A stretch of 64,000 bases of DNA from Prorocentrum cordatum (lineage: Eukaryota; Sar; Dinophyceae; Prorocentrales; Prorocentraceae). This document shows, in pieces, positions 10,663 through 23,640 of the stretch (its first letter is position 1; each line of letters opens with the position of its first letter). The notes under the pieces were generated by a model. The model was not told the origin of the DNA and did not search any database. It worked only from the letters and a program-made list of their open reading frames with translations. The position numbers and the translations under genes are program-made. The stretch lies in contig CAUYUJ010019281.1 in assembly GCA_963575745.1 (NCBI GenBank), positions 313,774 to 377,773 of the forward strand, read 5' to 3'.

Positions 10663-11033
10663 GGTTTCGGGGGCGGAAAAGAGGGGGGTGATGACTAGTG
10701 GGGGGTGGACATCCTGGCGTGGGCCATGATATCTCCCCAGGTTTCATGGCGCCTTCTCTTGCTTCATTGCGTCCCTGGCCCCCCCGCTGGGCCGCGCACA
10801 TGCCGCCAGTCACGATTTGCACCCCCCCCTCTTTCAGAGCGTGAAATACCTACCCCGCTTTCGCTTCCAGGCAAAACCAAGTCACACCACGCGCCTCCTC
10901 GTCAAGCGGCCTGACCAGTACAGGCTGCAATTCGGCATCGTTTGGCATCTCTTGGAAGCGAGGGTGGTCAAAAGCGAGGTAGGTTTGTTTCCCCCCCCTC
11001 TTGGACACCCCCCTCTTGGCCGCTCCCGACGGC
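10663..11033. mobile_element. Family D element interrupted by family C
   Basis: Matches 39246-39427 across its length (GGGGGCGGAAAAG, TGATGACTAG, CATGATAT, TTTCATGGCGCCT, ACATGCCGCC, and the right part CTTGGACACCCCCCTCTTGG). Here it is split at about 10833 by a family C element and resumes at about 10991. The uninterrupted copy in the LRR gene serves as the empty site. Confidence 0.8.
10834..10990. mobile_element. 157-bp element, family C copy 1 (nested)
   Basis: Begins TCAGAGCGTGAA and ends AGGTAGGTTTGTTT. It aligns over exactly 157 bp, about nine differences by eye (about 94% identity), with 42991-43147. Its inner ends are imperfect inverted repeats (ACCTACCCCGCTTTCGCTTC against the complement of GAAGCG...AAAGCGAGGTAGGT). 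It is flanked on both sides by CCCCCCCCTCTT, a 12-bp direct repeat that is single-copy (CCCCGCCCTCTT) in the empty family D copy. This is direct evidence of insertion. Confidence 0.85.
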
Positions 11034-11162
11034 TCGGCTCGGCGGCGTCGCCGCTGGCTGCGCTCGCTCTCCGGCTGCTCGCGGCCTGGCTGCTCGCGGC
11101 CGGTTGCGGATGCCATGTCGCCTCGGTCCGTGTTCGGTGGTGCGGTCGCCGGGGGCGGGCGA

Positions 11163-11396
11163 TTGCAAAAAAAAAAAGAACAACGGATTGCAAAAAAAAA
11201 CCCACTTGAACGAAGGATTGCAAAAAAAAAACCCCACTTGAACGAAGGATTGCAAAAAAAAAAAAAACAAAAAAAAAAACCCACTTGAACGAAGGATTGC
11301 AAAAAAAAACACAAAAAAAAACCCCACTTGAACGAAGGATTGCAAAAAAAAACAAAAAAAACCAAAAAAACCAATCCTTCGTTCAAGTGAGGGCAC
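11163..11396. repeat. A-tract tandem repeat capped by inverted unit
   Basis: Six or so units of GGATTGC, a run of about 9-14 A, then CCCACTTGAACGAA (about 30-45 bp each). The array ends at 11371-11396 with the unit core in reverse orientation (CCAATCCTTCGTTCAAGTG), so the last direct core and this cap can pair as a hairpin with an A-rich loop. Confidence 0.9.
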
Positions 11397-13009
11397 GTGG
11401 CGCGGCGAGGGCAGGACGGAGGACGAGGCGAGGAGGGGCGAGGAGAGCTAGGCTTGGTCGGGGCGTGGACGGGGGTCGGGGGACGGGGAGAGTTTAGGAG
11501 GGCGAGGAGGAGCTCTCGAGCGCGGTGCCTCCAGCTCGTGAGGCCCCCGCGTGCGAGACGTCGCCGGCCGAGTGGGCCCCGGAGCGTACCGGTCCACGAG
11601 CGCAGCGTCTCGCAGGCCACGGCGCGTGGCGCGAGCTGGACTGGCAGCCGGGCGTGTGTGGTGCCCCGTGTTTGTTCGGCGGTCTTCGATCTGTATCGAC
11701 GGGCCGGCGCGCTTGTGCCCCAGGGACTCCATCCAGGGCCGGCGATCGCGAGGGGGAGAAGGCCTGGAGTTAAGGAGCAGGAGGCGCGAGGAGGTGAGAG
11801 GGGAGGGGGATGACGGCGAGGATGGGGTTAGCAGGCGAGGGGAGGTGTGGGAGGAGAGGGAGCGGGGAAGGAGAGGTAGTAGGCAGGACGGAGGTGGGAA
11901 GGCAGGAGAGGGAGTAGCTGCAGGACGGGGAGGAGCTATGAGGAGGGGAGGGAGAAGACGAGGACGAGGACGAGGACGAAGAGGGATGAGGCGGAGAGGA
12001 CCTCACCATCATCTCCGTCCTCGTCGTCCTCATCTCTCCTTCCCTCTAGGGACCATTCCGTCGAAAACAGGGCGCACAGAACAGGTTAAAGGAGAGGAGC
12101 CGTGGCGGAGAGGACAGGGAGGAGTGCGGAGCGAAGTTTCGGAAATTTGTGGGCTATTCTGGCGAAGAAGGCATGTGGTTCTCATGCGACGGATGGTGTG
12201 ATATGTGGTCGGTAGGCGGTGGTGGGGGGTCACTCAGAGAGGTAATGTATGTCTTTCCCTTCTGGGGAGCTCCTCTCCACCCGACCTGTCATGGGTCCCT
12301 CGCTTCCTGCACCTCGCCGTGGGCCCCACACCTTACGCGGCTCTGCGGCCGCTGCATGACCTGCTTGGCAAGTGAGCCTGCCCCCCCCCACACCCACACC
12401 CTTTCCCACGCGCAAAGAAGTTGGACAGTTCTGTAGGGCTTCAGGAAATGTCTTTGCCCGGATACTATAATGCCTGCAGTAGTTTATCGGGCTTTTCCGT
12501 TTCGCTAGCGGACGCTCATGCAGTTTCTCGTTCGAGGCTTCGCCAGACCAGCACCGTCCCGCTGAGTTACCCGCCTTTCTTCTCTATCTTTCCTCTTCCG
12601 CCATATCCTCCTCGTTTCCTCCCGCCCTCCGTCTGCACCCTCCCTTCTCCAATCCTCTCGCCTCCCTATTTTCTCGTTGCTACTCTCCACCCTTCCTGAG
12701 CATATTCAGAGAGGACCGTCTAGGCCTAGGCGGCCAGCAGAGCCAGCAATGCGCCGTCCTGTTTGCATCTCCCTCCTCGCCGTTGGTACGTAGCAAATTA
12801 TGCGAACATTTGCCATAAGATCGGGTTCGTGGCTTCATCGGGTTCGAGCACTTCAGAATCCCCCCTCTTGAGCGACGGATGGCATCGCTTCTGGAGCGGA
12901 GCAAGGCCAAAATAGAGGTCAGGCATCTTGAGCCATCGTCTTTGGCGCTGTGCTGATGGCATCTGTCGTCCTTGATGGCGGCCGTTACCTATCCACACAT
13001 TATTATTCC
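11397..13009. other. No gene recognised; purine-rich patches
   Basis: Long frames with Arg/Gly or Glu/Gly bias reflect GGA- and GAG-rich sequence, strongest at 11755-12005. A stretch at 12430-12700 is closer to average composition but shows no protein motif. No splice-consistent exons were found. Confidence 0.6.
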
Positions 13010-13260
13010 ACCTCTTCCTTCTCCTCCTCCAACTTCTCCTCATCCTCCTTCCCCTTCCGTCCTCCTTCGTCACCTCCTCCTCGCCCTCTTCCTTCCGTCC
13101 GTGCCCTCAATGTGACGTTCGCTCCTCCTTCCGTCCCTCCTCACCCTCCTCCTTCCGTCCCTCCGCCTCCTTCCGTCCTCGCCCCCAAGGTAACGTTCGC
13201 TCCTCCTTCCGTCCCTGCTCCTCCTTCCGTCCCCCGCCCTCCCCTGCCTCCCCCCCCCCG
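13010..13260. repeat. CT-rich minisatellite with TCCTTCCGTCC
   Basis: CTC triplets merge into repeats of TCCTTCCGTCC and AACGTTCGCTCCTCC (for example near 13118 and 13194). Frames over it are Pro/Ser- or Arg/Gly-rich and spurious. Confidence 0.85.
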
Positions 13261-14349
13261 CCCGCCCGCGGCACTGCACCCGGCGGCGCCCGCCGCCGCC
13301 GGCCCAGGACCAGGTTGGCACCCCAACGGGTGGCCCGAGGCGGAGCACGGCGGACCCCACCTTCTTCTCGTGCGGCTGCTGGGAACTTTTCCCCTGTTGA
13401 CTTGATGTGGTCGAAGCCGATGGCAAGGGTGGGCAACCTGCCCCAAAGGCATCTTTGCGTCCGTGACTCTTCGGTCCATCCTTGACCACTTTCGATGGTC
13501 CGCCGCGCAGGAAGAGGCTTCAGCACGGGCGTCCAAGGGGCCTGCGTCCTTACCGCGCACCCTTCCTAATAGTTTTGACGGTTTATGGGGATGCTTCAGG
13601 AGTGCGTTCTGCGCGCGCAGGCCGCCCGCCTCGAGGCGTCCCGTGATGCCCCGGCCCTGGCCCGTTGAGTGCAGCTCTGTGCGCCTCGGTGGGGCTCGAT
13701 GTGCACACCGTATTGTTTGGCCGGCCCAGGAGCCGAGGAGTTCGGCGAAGGAGTTCGGCCACGGGCCATGAGGTATGGACGTTGGATCCCAAGGCAGACG
13801 CGCCCGACCATGCCAAACACATGATTTGAGCCACGGAGAGCTTCTCATGAAAAACCATCTGGGCCCGACAAGGCCCATACCCGAGAGGGGAAGTGTTAAG
13901 TATAGACGCTCCAGCGCCCCACTGCCTGGGAGGCTGTGGCGTCTATCCACCGACCTCCTTGGCCGACCAGCGAACTGAGTGTAACCTCATGAGGCTATTA
14001 ATCAGCTCCCCCCCTCCCCACCCCCCTTCCGGTAAAACCATCACGCAGCCAGCACCCTGAAGCGTTACCCTGGCATCCTGGCACTTGGCCGTTGATTAGT
14101 ACTCCTCTGGAGCCCCTCCCAGCGCCCAGAGGCATGCCCAGACCTCCTCTCGTCACGAGGAAATCCCGACGAGGGGTTGTTGGCCGGTTTCGATCTCTGA
14201 GGGTGTCCGCCGGGGCCGCGGGAACGTAAGCAAAGGCTGGGCCCTTCTAGACTGCCTGCGCCCTGTCCGTTTCAGCCGGCTTCGTTTCCGCTGTCGGTTA
14301 GATCGTTGTTCGATTGTGCCATTGTTGTGGACGACCTTGTTTTTGGGGT
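13261..14349. other. No gene recognised
   Basis: A GC-rich patch at 13261-13330 and mixed sequence after it. No recognisable domain or consistent exon on either strand. A patch resembling TCCTTGACCACTTTCG recurs loosely at 35372. Confidence 0.5.
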
Positions 14350-14370
14350 CCGTAGCCATCTTGCTTCACT
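14350..14370 (+). other. Possible relic of the dinoflagellate spliced leader
   Basis: The segment CCGTAGCCATCTTGCTTCAC matches the first ten bases of the conserved dinoflagellate spliced leader (CCGTAGCCAT) and about 16 of 21 overall. Relict leaders mark genes that re-entered the genome through mRNA. No convincing gene follows (a GAT repeat begins at 14402), so chance is a real alternative. Confidence 0.25.
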
Positions 14371-14401
14371 TAATATCACTTTCGCACAACATGCACATAA
14401 C

Positions 14402-15760
<1,359 letters not shown>

Positions 15761-15779
15761 TGGTCGTGATCGTGGTGCG

Positions 15780-15870
15780 GAGGCGGAGTAGGAGCAGGAG
15801 CAGGAGCAGGAGCAGGAGGAGGAGGAGGAGGAGGAGGAGGAGGAGGAGGAGGAGGAGGAGGGGGAGGAGT
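15780..15870. repeat. (GGA)n microsatellite
   Basis: GAGCAG and then pure GGA triplets, following the GAT field directly. Confidence 0.95.
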
Positions 15871-15904
15871 GGGAGGAGGCGCGACGACGACGAGCTCAGA
15901 CCGT

Positions 15905-15985
15905 TCCTGGGGGCGTCCTGGTCAGAATGTCGGCGCGGACCCAGCCGTGGCCGCGAGGGCGCCCCCCGAGTCTTCCGATGGGGAG
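15905..15985 (-). mobile_element. Family F element fragment (reverse)
   Basis: On the minus strand this reads CGGCCACGGCTGGGTCCGCG, then ATTCTGACCAGGACGCCCCC, resembling 45323-45395 and 59153-59230. It lies between two triplet repeats. Confidence 0.45.
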
Positions 15986-16026
15986 CCTCGAAGGTGCATG
16001 ACACCTCGGTCTTCGGTCCTCGAGAA

Positions 16027-16200
16027 TGGCGGCGGCGACGGTTACGGCGACGGCGGCGGCGGCGGCGGCGACGCCGACGATTGCGATGGCGACGGCGACG
16101 GCGATGGCGACGGCGACGGCGGCGGCGGCGGCGGCGACGGCGACGACGACGACGACGGCGGCGGCGGCGACGGCGGCGGCAGCAGCGGCGGCGGCGATGA
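16027..16200. repeat. GGC/GAC triplet repeat
   Basis: GGCGAC and GGCGGC triplets for about 170 bp. Frames over it are poly-Ala, poly-Arg or Asp/Gly-rich and not considered genes. Confidence 0.9.
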
Positions 16201-16204
16201 CGAC

Positions 16205-17035
16205 CCCGTCTCCCGCCCGCAGGGGCCCGCTCCGCCCGCTCAGGGCTCGTGGGACAGCGGTGCAGGCCATGGTGGGAGGGGGGGGGGTCTTTCGAAGGCT
16301 CGAGGCTTTCGAATGCTGCTTTGTGGCATCCCCACCATCCAGAGGGAAGTGTTGCAGCCAAGGCAGACAGGGAAGGGCAAAGTCAAGGGTAGGTAAGGGT
16401 CGGTGGCAGAGTGAATTGGTCCCCATCCGCGGGCCCCGCATCAGTCTGCGTGCCGAATTCCGGGGTGCCTGCCCCAGCATCGCAGCCAGGAGTCGTGCAC
16501 TCGTTGTTCCATCGCGCCCGAGCCGATTTGCTCCTCGGTTGGTCGTGGGCCTCCGTGAGGGGAAAGGCGTCCTGAGGGCAGTCGGTCCTAGACCCTGGGG
16601 TTTTCCCCTGCTGGGCCCCTTCCTGATCCTGATCAGTGTTTTTACCGCCCTTGTCTTTTCTGTTTTTGTGCCTCAATTCGCTCCCGGTGCATCCTACCGC
16701 CTGCTGGCCAGCGTCTGGCTGTCCTTGACCACCTAGCCCCCGCGGACTTGCAAAGTGGCTTTTACCACCCGTGGAGGGCCCAGGGGGCCCGAAGCCGGCG
16801 AACATTTCCAGGGCCCGTTTCCATGCGGCGGGGAAGATCCGAGGAGGACCAGTTTAGACATCGGCGGCCTCCCTCCTCCTCCCCCGCTCTCTCCCTCCTC
16901 TCCGCTGCTCGGTATTACATGCGTTGTTCATTTTTTTGGGGGGGGGATGGCGTCCGATCCCCCCCCCGATCCCCCCCCGCAACGGTCACGATCGCACGGG
17001 GTGTGGCGGGGAGAGGCCCTCCTCACGCTCGCAGG
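16205..17035. other. No gene recognised
   Basis: Mixed sequence with C and G homopolymer runs at 16937-16980. No protein motif or splice pattern was found in either strand. Confidence 0.55.
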
Positions 17036-17039
17036 CAGT

Positions 17040-17310
17040 TCTGCTTCGAAGTTCGCAGGCTGTTGCGGTGGCCACGCGCACGCTGCATTGTGCGTGCTGT
17101 GGTGCTTGCGCGCCACCGTGTTGCTCACATGCATACTGTTGTGCGCGCAAGCATACTGTGGTGCTCACATGCATATTGCCAGCGGTGCCCCCTGGACCGT
17201 CGTTTGTCCTCGCGGCGCTTTGGTGCTCACAGGCATGTTACTGGTGCTCGCAGGCTGCTGGGGCGCATGCCTCCTACCGTGGCATTGCTACGCTATGGTG
17301 CTCGCAGGCT
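17040..17310. repeat. Degenerate minisatellite, GTGCTCACATGCATACT
   Basis: Words like GTGCTCACATGCATACTG and GTGCTCGCAGGCTGCTG recur about every 25-30 bp. The Cys/Leu/Ala-rich frames across it derive from the repeat. Confidence 0.65.
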
Positions 17311-19948
17311 GCTGCGAAATTGGTACGATTCTACAGCCAAGACCAGGTCATGGTGGCATTGGCGTCCACGCGACGAGGGCCCGTTGATGTGGATGCCATC
17401 TTCTCCGCACATGGCGTTCCGGCAGAAGGCGGATCACATTCAGGAAGCGGAGGGGCGAGACCGAAAGCGACGCTCTCGGGAGGCCTGCGGAGGTCCCCGG
17501 CTTCTCTGGCGGCCCCCAGAAGCCGCCAGAGGCCCCAGCAGCATCAAACACATTTGAGTGTCTTTCTCCTCCCTGCCTCCCTCTCCACGTCGAGAGCAAA
17601 CATTTCGATTCCGGGGGTCGCTTCTGGCAGCCCAGGGTACCCCCCCCATCAGCATAGCCCACAGCCCCGAGTGATCAAAGATCTTCGAAGGAAGTGCCGG
17701 TCAGTGCACATCTGGGGTCGCACAGCTTTCGAAGTCGTCTTGGGGAACGCCGTAGCGACCCGCCAACATGCATCAAGTCGTCCGCAGCTTCGGCTGGCCG
17801 GAAGGCGTCAGAGGCATCGCCAAACAAGAAGGTGGGAGTGAGCCTTTGAGGTCGACTCGGCGACCCGTGGGACGCCCTCCCCCGAGGGAACGGGCAAGCA
17901 AGACGTGGTGGAGTGAATCTTCGAGAACTCGCTTGTGAGCCATGGCTCAAGCCCTTTTGCTTGAGTCCGTTTTCGCTCAAGCTGTTGCGAGCAATGGTGC
18001 TAGTTGGACTTGGGGGATTGCACGTACTGCACCGCTTGGAACTTGCACACTTTTAGCGGTGCCCGAATCTGCATTCCCATGGCAGCGCTTCCCACTTCGT
18101 AGGGTACCATGCCGAATCAGCCCTTCAGCCCAGGTTAGCCGAAGAGACGAGCAACTTCTTGTCGAGCTGTGTGAAGAGCAGCGTGTTTGTTCCCATGCCC
18201 TTGGCCCTCTTCGGCGCATTCTGTTTCAACGGTACTCTCCAGAGCTTCGTCGGGACCAGCACGGACCCATTCGACCATTCCCGCGTAGCAATACACATGC
18301 GCGACGGCATCGTCACGGTCAAGGCCGACGATACTCTGCAGATCGTTGTAGGGCACGCTACCTGCTTGAAATTGTTGATGGGTAGTGTGGTGGTGAGATT
18401 ATCCCATACAGCGCGGATGGACGTGAAGACGTTGGGCATGGATTCTGAGATAGTTGACCCAGAAAGGGCAGTGGATGGAAACACCATGCGAACGTACAAC
18501 GCCAACTACGAGCGCTCCGCGAACTTCGCCCGTGCTCCTTACTTTGATCCTGGACGAGGAGGAGGAGGAGGAGGAGGAGGAGGAGGAGGAGGAGGAGGAG
18601 CCTGGACCGCCGCGGGAACGATCTCCGAGGCTACCCTGCGGCTCTGCCCTCTGAACATGAGACTTCATCAGCTCTCTGCGAGCTATCCGTTGGAATTGTT
18701 CTCACTCCTCTTCCGCTGGGATTCCGCATAAGCGCTGCAGCTTCCTCTTCTCCCTCGGCCTCCCCCTGCGCTGCTCGGCCGGCGCAGCGTCTCACCCAAT
18801 TCCGCACCCTTCTCGTGCCTCTCGCTGAGCACCTGCGCTGCCTTCACTCGACGGCCCCGGCGCACTGCCGGGGACGAGGCCCCGCCCCTCCCAAGGGCCG
18901 CTGTGCTGTCCCGTGCTCCTCCGCAAGGCGGGGGGCCCAGAGGATCGATCTTTTGAGACCTCGACAGGCGTTGGATACGGATACCCACCGGTCGTTGAAA
19001 GTAGGTATTTCTGGATTCCCAGATCCCAATCTACTTTAAGCGCCTTCCTATTTCAAGAATCTATATTTTTGCTGTTTTTGTGGGCGGGCGCAAACTTAAT
19101 CTACTTCTAGGGTTTGGTTGTCACTTCCCTGGGTGACGCTGGTCGCTGGGGTCCCAGGATGTCGGTTCCGCTGGCGATGGATCTGAGATGCCCCCGCCTC
19201 GCGTCCTCCCCCTGCCCTGACCCGCCGGCGTAGAGTTTCACCCATTTGTGTTTGCGACGGCGTCGTCTTCACGCAATCGGGACACCGTCGTGGCCGAATG
19301 GTTGTATTGTTGGCTTCTTGCACCGTACCCTGCGTCCCTGTTCTGAATGGGTTGGGCTTTCAACTTCCCTTGCTACCAGGCGGGCGTATGAGCGCAGGTG
19401 TCGTGAAGAAGGGACCACCGAGGTCAATCGCGACGGCCACGATTTCTACGGGCCTTGGTCCATCCGCTCGGTCGCACAATTCCACGAGGTCTCTGTCATC
19501 TGATCGTGTGAGAGACTGGTCAGCAGCCAGGTGCTCGGCGCCGGGGATGACTATTGACTATTGGCCAGGTCGAAGATTCCAGAGATGCTCGACTGTTTGC
19601 CTACGGTTGCACGCCTGGTCCGAGGCACATCCAGGGAGCGCGCGCACTCGAAGTCGGTTGTTGCAGGCAAGGGGGGTGCGATCCGTGATCGGCTCAGACG
19701 GGCGTTGGATGTGCGATATGGAGAGATGAGCGGGGGTGTTGAGGATTGAGCCCGCGCGCGGCGCCCTCCGACGCACTCATGGGATTAATGGCATGCGCAC
19801 CGCGACCGTCTACGACTCGAATATCCGCGGCAAGAGATGCGAGATGCCTCGCGTGTCACCCGCCGTTTGGGGCAACATGCCGTTCCAGCCTTATGCACCC
19901 GTGATCCCTTTCCTTGTTTTGAACTCGGTTGCGAGCGAGATGATTTAT
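17311..19948. other. No gene recognised; one unassigned open frame
   Basis: The only frame of note runs to 18731 (first ATG near 18195). It includes a poly-Gly tract from (GGA)n at 18556-18602 and shows no domain I recognise. Codon third positions are not as GC-biased as in the two real genes nearby, so I do not call it coding. The rest shows no structure. Confidence 0.5.
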
Positions 19949-22900
19949 CGAAGACGCCTACGGCGCATCACCGCCGCCCCCTGCCTTTTTGGAAGCGCCT
20001 ATGTGGCCGAACGTTGGGGCCAGACCTGCCAAGCTATCGGACCATGTGTTCCCCGAATCGGTTTGGGAAGCCTTCGGGGAACACGTGGGCATCTTGAAGG
20101 TCATCTTGGCCGTCTGGAGGCCATTTTGACCCTTTCGGGCCTTCTTGGAGGACGTCTTGGAGGGCTCTTGGGCCGTCTTGGAGGCCATCTTGAGTGTCTT
20201 GGAGACCTCTTGGGCCGTCTTGGGGGCCTCTTGGGGCCGTGTCTTGGGCCTCTTGGGCGATCTTTGAGGGCTCTTGGGCCGTCTCGGGCCGTCGGAAGGC
20301 AGAAAAGAAGCAAATGCCACAATCTTTCAAAAACCCATGGGAAATCTATGTTTTTGGCCTCTTCTGGCCTTCCTGGAGGCCCTCTTGGAGGCCTCTTGGG
20401 CCGTCTTGGGCCATTTTAGGGCCATGTTCGGCCGTCTTGGTGGGCTCCTGGTCTGTCTGCCGCCGTCGGAAGCCATTTGTGGGGCCTCTATGGGTCGACT
20501 TGGGGCCCTCTTGGAATGCTCCAGGGCCGTCTTGGAGGCCATCTTGGGCGTCTTAAAGGCCTCCTGTGCCGTCTTGGGGGCCTCTTGGGGCTGTATCGGG
20601 GCCCTCTTGGGCCGTTCTGGGGCCATCTTGGAGGCCTTTTCGGCGATCTTTGGGGGCTCTTGGGCCGTCTTGGGGCCCTCTTGGGGCCGTCTTGGTGGCC
20701 ACTTGGGCCGTTATGGGGCTCTCTTGGGTGCCTCTTGAGCGACCTTTGGGGCCTCTTGGGTCGTCTTGAGCCGTCGGAATGCCGAGAATAAGCAAATTCC
20801 AAAATCCTTCAAAAACCTATTCGGGCCTTCCTGCAGGACCTCTTGGAGGCCTCTTGGGCCGTCTTGGAGGCCTCTGGGGGGCCTCTTGGGCCGTCTTGGG
20901 CCGTCTTGGACTCTCTTGGGCCGTCTTGGAGGCCGTCTTGGGCCATCTTGGGCGGACTTAGAGGCCATCTTGGACCATCTTGGAGGCCATCTTGGGCGAA
21001 TGTGGCCATCTTGGAGGCTGGAGGATTTTTTTGTGCACGTTGCGGTCCTGGGCAATCCTCCCGGGACCCCGGCGGGACGGGCCGAAGCGCCAGGGGAAGT
21101 TCTCTTGGAAAAAGAACCAAAACCAAAACCGAGAGGGTCCAGCACGCCAGGCACCCCTGCGATGAATCGACAGGGGGCGGCGGATCGAAGACGCCTACGG
21201 CGAATCACCGCCGCCCCCTGCCTTTGTGGAAGCGCCTATGTGGCCGAACGTTGAGGCCAGACCTGCCAAGCCATCGGACCATGCGTTTCCCGAATCGGTT
21301 TGGAAAGCCTTCGGGGAACACGTGGGCATCTTGAAGGTCATCTTGGCCGTCTTGGAGGCCTCTTTGGCAAGCTTTCGGCGATCTTTGGGGGCTCTTGGGC
21401 CGTCTCGGGCCGTCGGAAGGCCGAAAATAAGCAAATGTCAAAATCCGTCAGAAACCTAAGGAACATCAATGTTTTTGGCCTCTTCTGGCCTTCCTGGAGG
21501 TCGTCTTGGGGACCTCTTGGGCCGTCTTGGGCCAGCATCGAGCCAACTTCGGCCATCTTGGTGAGTTCCTGGTCCGTCTGACGCCGTCGGAAGCCGTTTG
21601 GGGGGCCTCTATGGGTCGACTTGGGGCCCTCTTGGAATGCTCCAGGGCCGTCTTGGAGGCCATCTTGGGCGTCTTGGAGGCCATCTTGGGCGTGTTGGAG
21701 GCCTCTTGCGCCGTCTTGGGGCCCTCTTGGGGCCATCTTGGAGGCCACTTGGGCCGTCATGGGGCCCTCTTGGAGGCCTCTTGGGCGATCTTGGGGGCCT
21801 CTTGGGCCGTCTTGAGCCGTCGGAAAGCCGAAATGGCGCAAATGCCAAAATCTTTCAAAAACCTAAGGAAAACAAATGATTTTGGCCTCTGCGGGCCCTC
21901 CTGGAGGACCTCTTGGAGGCCTCTTGGGCCGTCTGGGAGGCCTCTGGGGGGCCTCTTGGGCCGTCTTGGACTCTCTTGGGCCTCTTGGAGGCAGTCTTGA
22001 ACCATCTTGGGCGGACTTGGAGGCCATCTTGGACCATCTTCGCGATTGTTTGAGGATGTCCCGAGCGAAACGGCCGTTTTTGGAGCCGTCTTGGGCAGGA
22101 AATTTGTGAATTGGGGATTTTCCGGGTGGCCGGCGGGACAGGCCGAAGCCCCAGGGGGAGTTCTTTTGGAAAAAGAACCAACACCAAAACCGAGAGGGTC
22201 TAGCACGCCAGGCACCCCTGCGATGAATCGACAGGGGGCGGCGGATCGAAGACGCCTACGGCGAATCACCGCCGCCCCCTGCCTTTGTGGAAGCGCCTAT
22301 GTGGCCGAACGTTGAGGCCAGACCTGCCAAGCCATCGGACCATGTGTTCCCCGAATCGGTTTGGAAAGCCTTCGGGGAACACGTGGGCATCTTGAAGGTC
22401 ATCTTGGCCGTCTTGGAGGCCTCTTGGGCGATCTTTCAGCGATCTTTGGGGGCTCTTGGGCCGTCTCGGGCCGTCGGAAGGCCGAAAAGAAGGACATGCC
22501 CAAATCAGTCAGAAGCCGCAGGAAAATCAATGTTTTTGGCCTCTTCTGGCCTTCCTGGGGTTGGATTCTTTTGGGCCAGTTTCGAGCCAACTTGAGCCAT
22601 CTTGGTGGGTTCCTGGCACGTCTGACGCCGTCGGGAGCCGTCTTGGTGGCCTTTCTGAGCCAACGGGAGACCCTCTTGGGGCGCTTCGGGGCCGTCTTGG
22701 AGGCCATCTTGGGCGTCTTGGAGGCCATCTTGGGCGTGTTGGAGGCCTCTTGGGCCCCCAAGAGACCCCCCAGTCGGCATTTGAACCGACTTGCGAGCCT
22801 CTTGGGGCGCTTCGGGGCCGTCTTGGAGGCCATCTTTGGCGTTTTGGTGGCCTCCTTGGCCGTCTTGGGGCCTTCTTGGGGCTGTCTGGAAGGCATCTTG

Positions 22901-23640
22901 GGCCGTCATGGGGCCCTCTGGGAGACCTCTTGGAGGCCATCTTGGCAGTCTTGGGGGCATCTTGGAGGCCATCTTGGGCCATCTTGGCCGTCTTGGAGGC
23001 CATCTTGGGCGTCTTCGAGGCCTCTTGGGCCTTCTTGGGGCCGTCTTGGGGCCGTCTTGGGGACCTCTTGGGCCGTCATGTGGCCATCTTGGAGGCCTCT
23101 TGGGCGATCTTGGGACGGCTTTGGGGGCCTCTTGGGCCGTCTTGGACCGTCGGAAAGCCGAAAATGCACAAATGCCAAAATCCTCCAAAAACTGAAGGAA
23201 AACGAATGATTTTGGCCTCTTCGGGCCTTCCTGGAGGACCTCTTGGAGGCCTCTTTGGCCCGTCTTGGATGCCTCTTGGGAGTGTCTTGGGCCATCTTGG
23301 AGGCCTCTTGGGAGCCTCTTGGGCCGTTTTGGGCTATCTTGAGGCTATCTTCGGCGGTCTTGGGTGCATATTGGGCCGTCTTGGAGGCATCTTGGGGCCA
23401 TCTTAGCCGCCTTGGAGGCCATCCTGGCCGTCTTGGAGGCATCTTGGAGGCCATCTTCGGCCATCTTGAGCGAAAAAGCCGACGAGATTGGGGAATTCAG
23501 CGCCTTCTGGGTGGCCGGCGGGACGGGCCGAAACCCCAGGGGGGGTTCTTTTGGAAAAAGAACCAAAACCAAAACCGAGAGGATTCAGCACGCCAGGCAC
23601 CCCTTTGCTAAAGCAAAAGGGGGCGGCGGATCGAATGGCC
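19949..23640. repeat. Higher-order satellite array, GGCCTCTTGGG type
   Basis: Degenerate words GGCCTCTTGGGCCGTCTTGG fill 3.7 kb. A longer module starting CGAAGACGCCTACGGCG begins at 19949, 21186 and 22247 (spacings 1237 and 1061). Each ends with GTTCTTTTGGAAAAAGAACC and AGCACGCCAGGCACCCC (near 21100, 22160 and 23545), and a last partial end is at 23626. Cores with CCGTCGGAAGGCCGAAAA and AAATGCCAAAATC recur inside. Leu/Gly/Pro/Ser/Trp-rich and Pro/Arg/Gln-rich frames on both strands are repeat artefacts. Confidence 0.9.

Noticed and set aside
17937-17952. GAGCCATGGCTCAAG as a spliced-leader relic
   Set aside because: Only the GGCTCAAG end matches and the segment is a self-palindrome; more likely chance than the 14350 site.
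18195-18731. Open frame with a poly-Gly tract as a possible gene
   Set aside because: No motif, weak GC3 bias, no splice partner; opposite-strand frames are equally open.
20194-23611. Long frames on both strands at 20-23.6 kb
   Set aside because: Products of the GGCCTCTTGGG array, repeated identically in other arrays.
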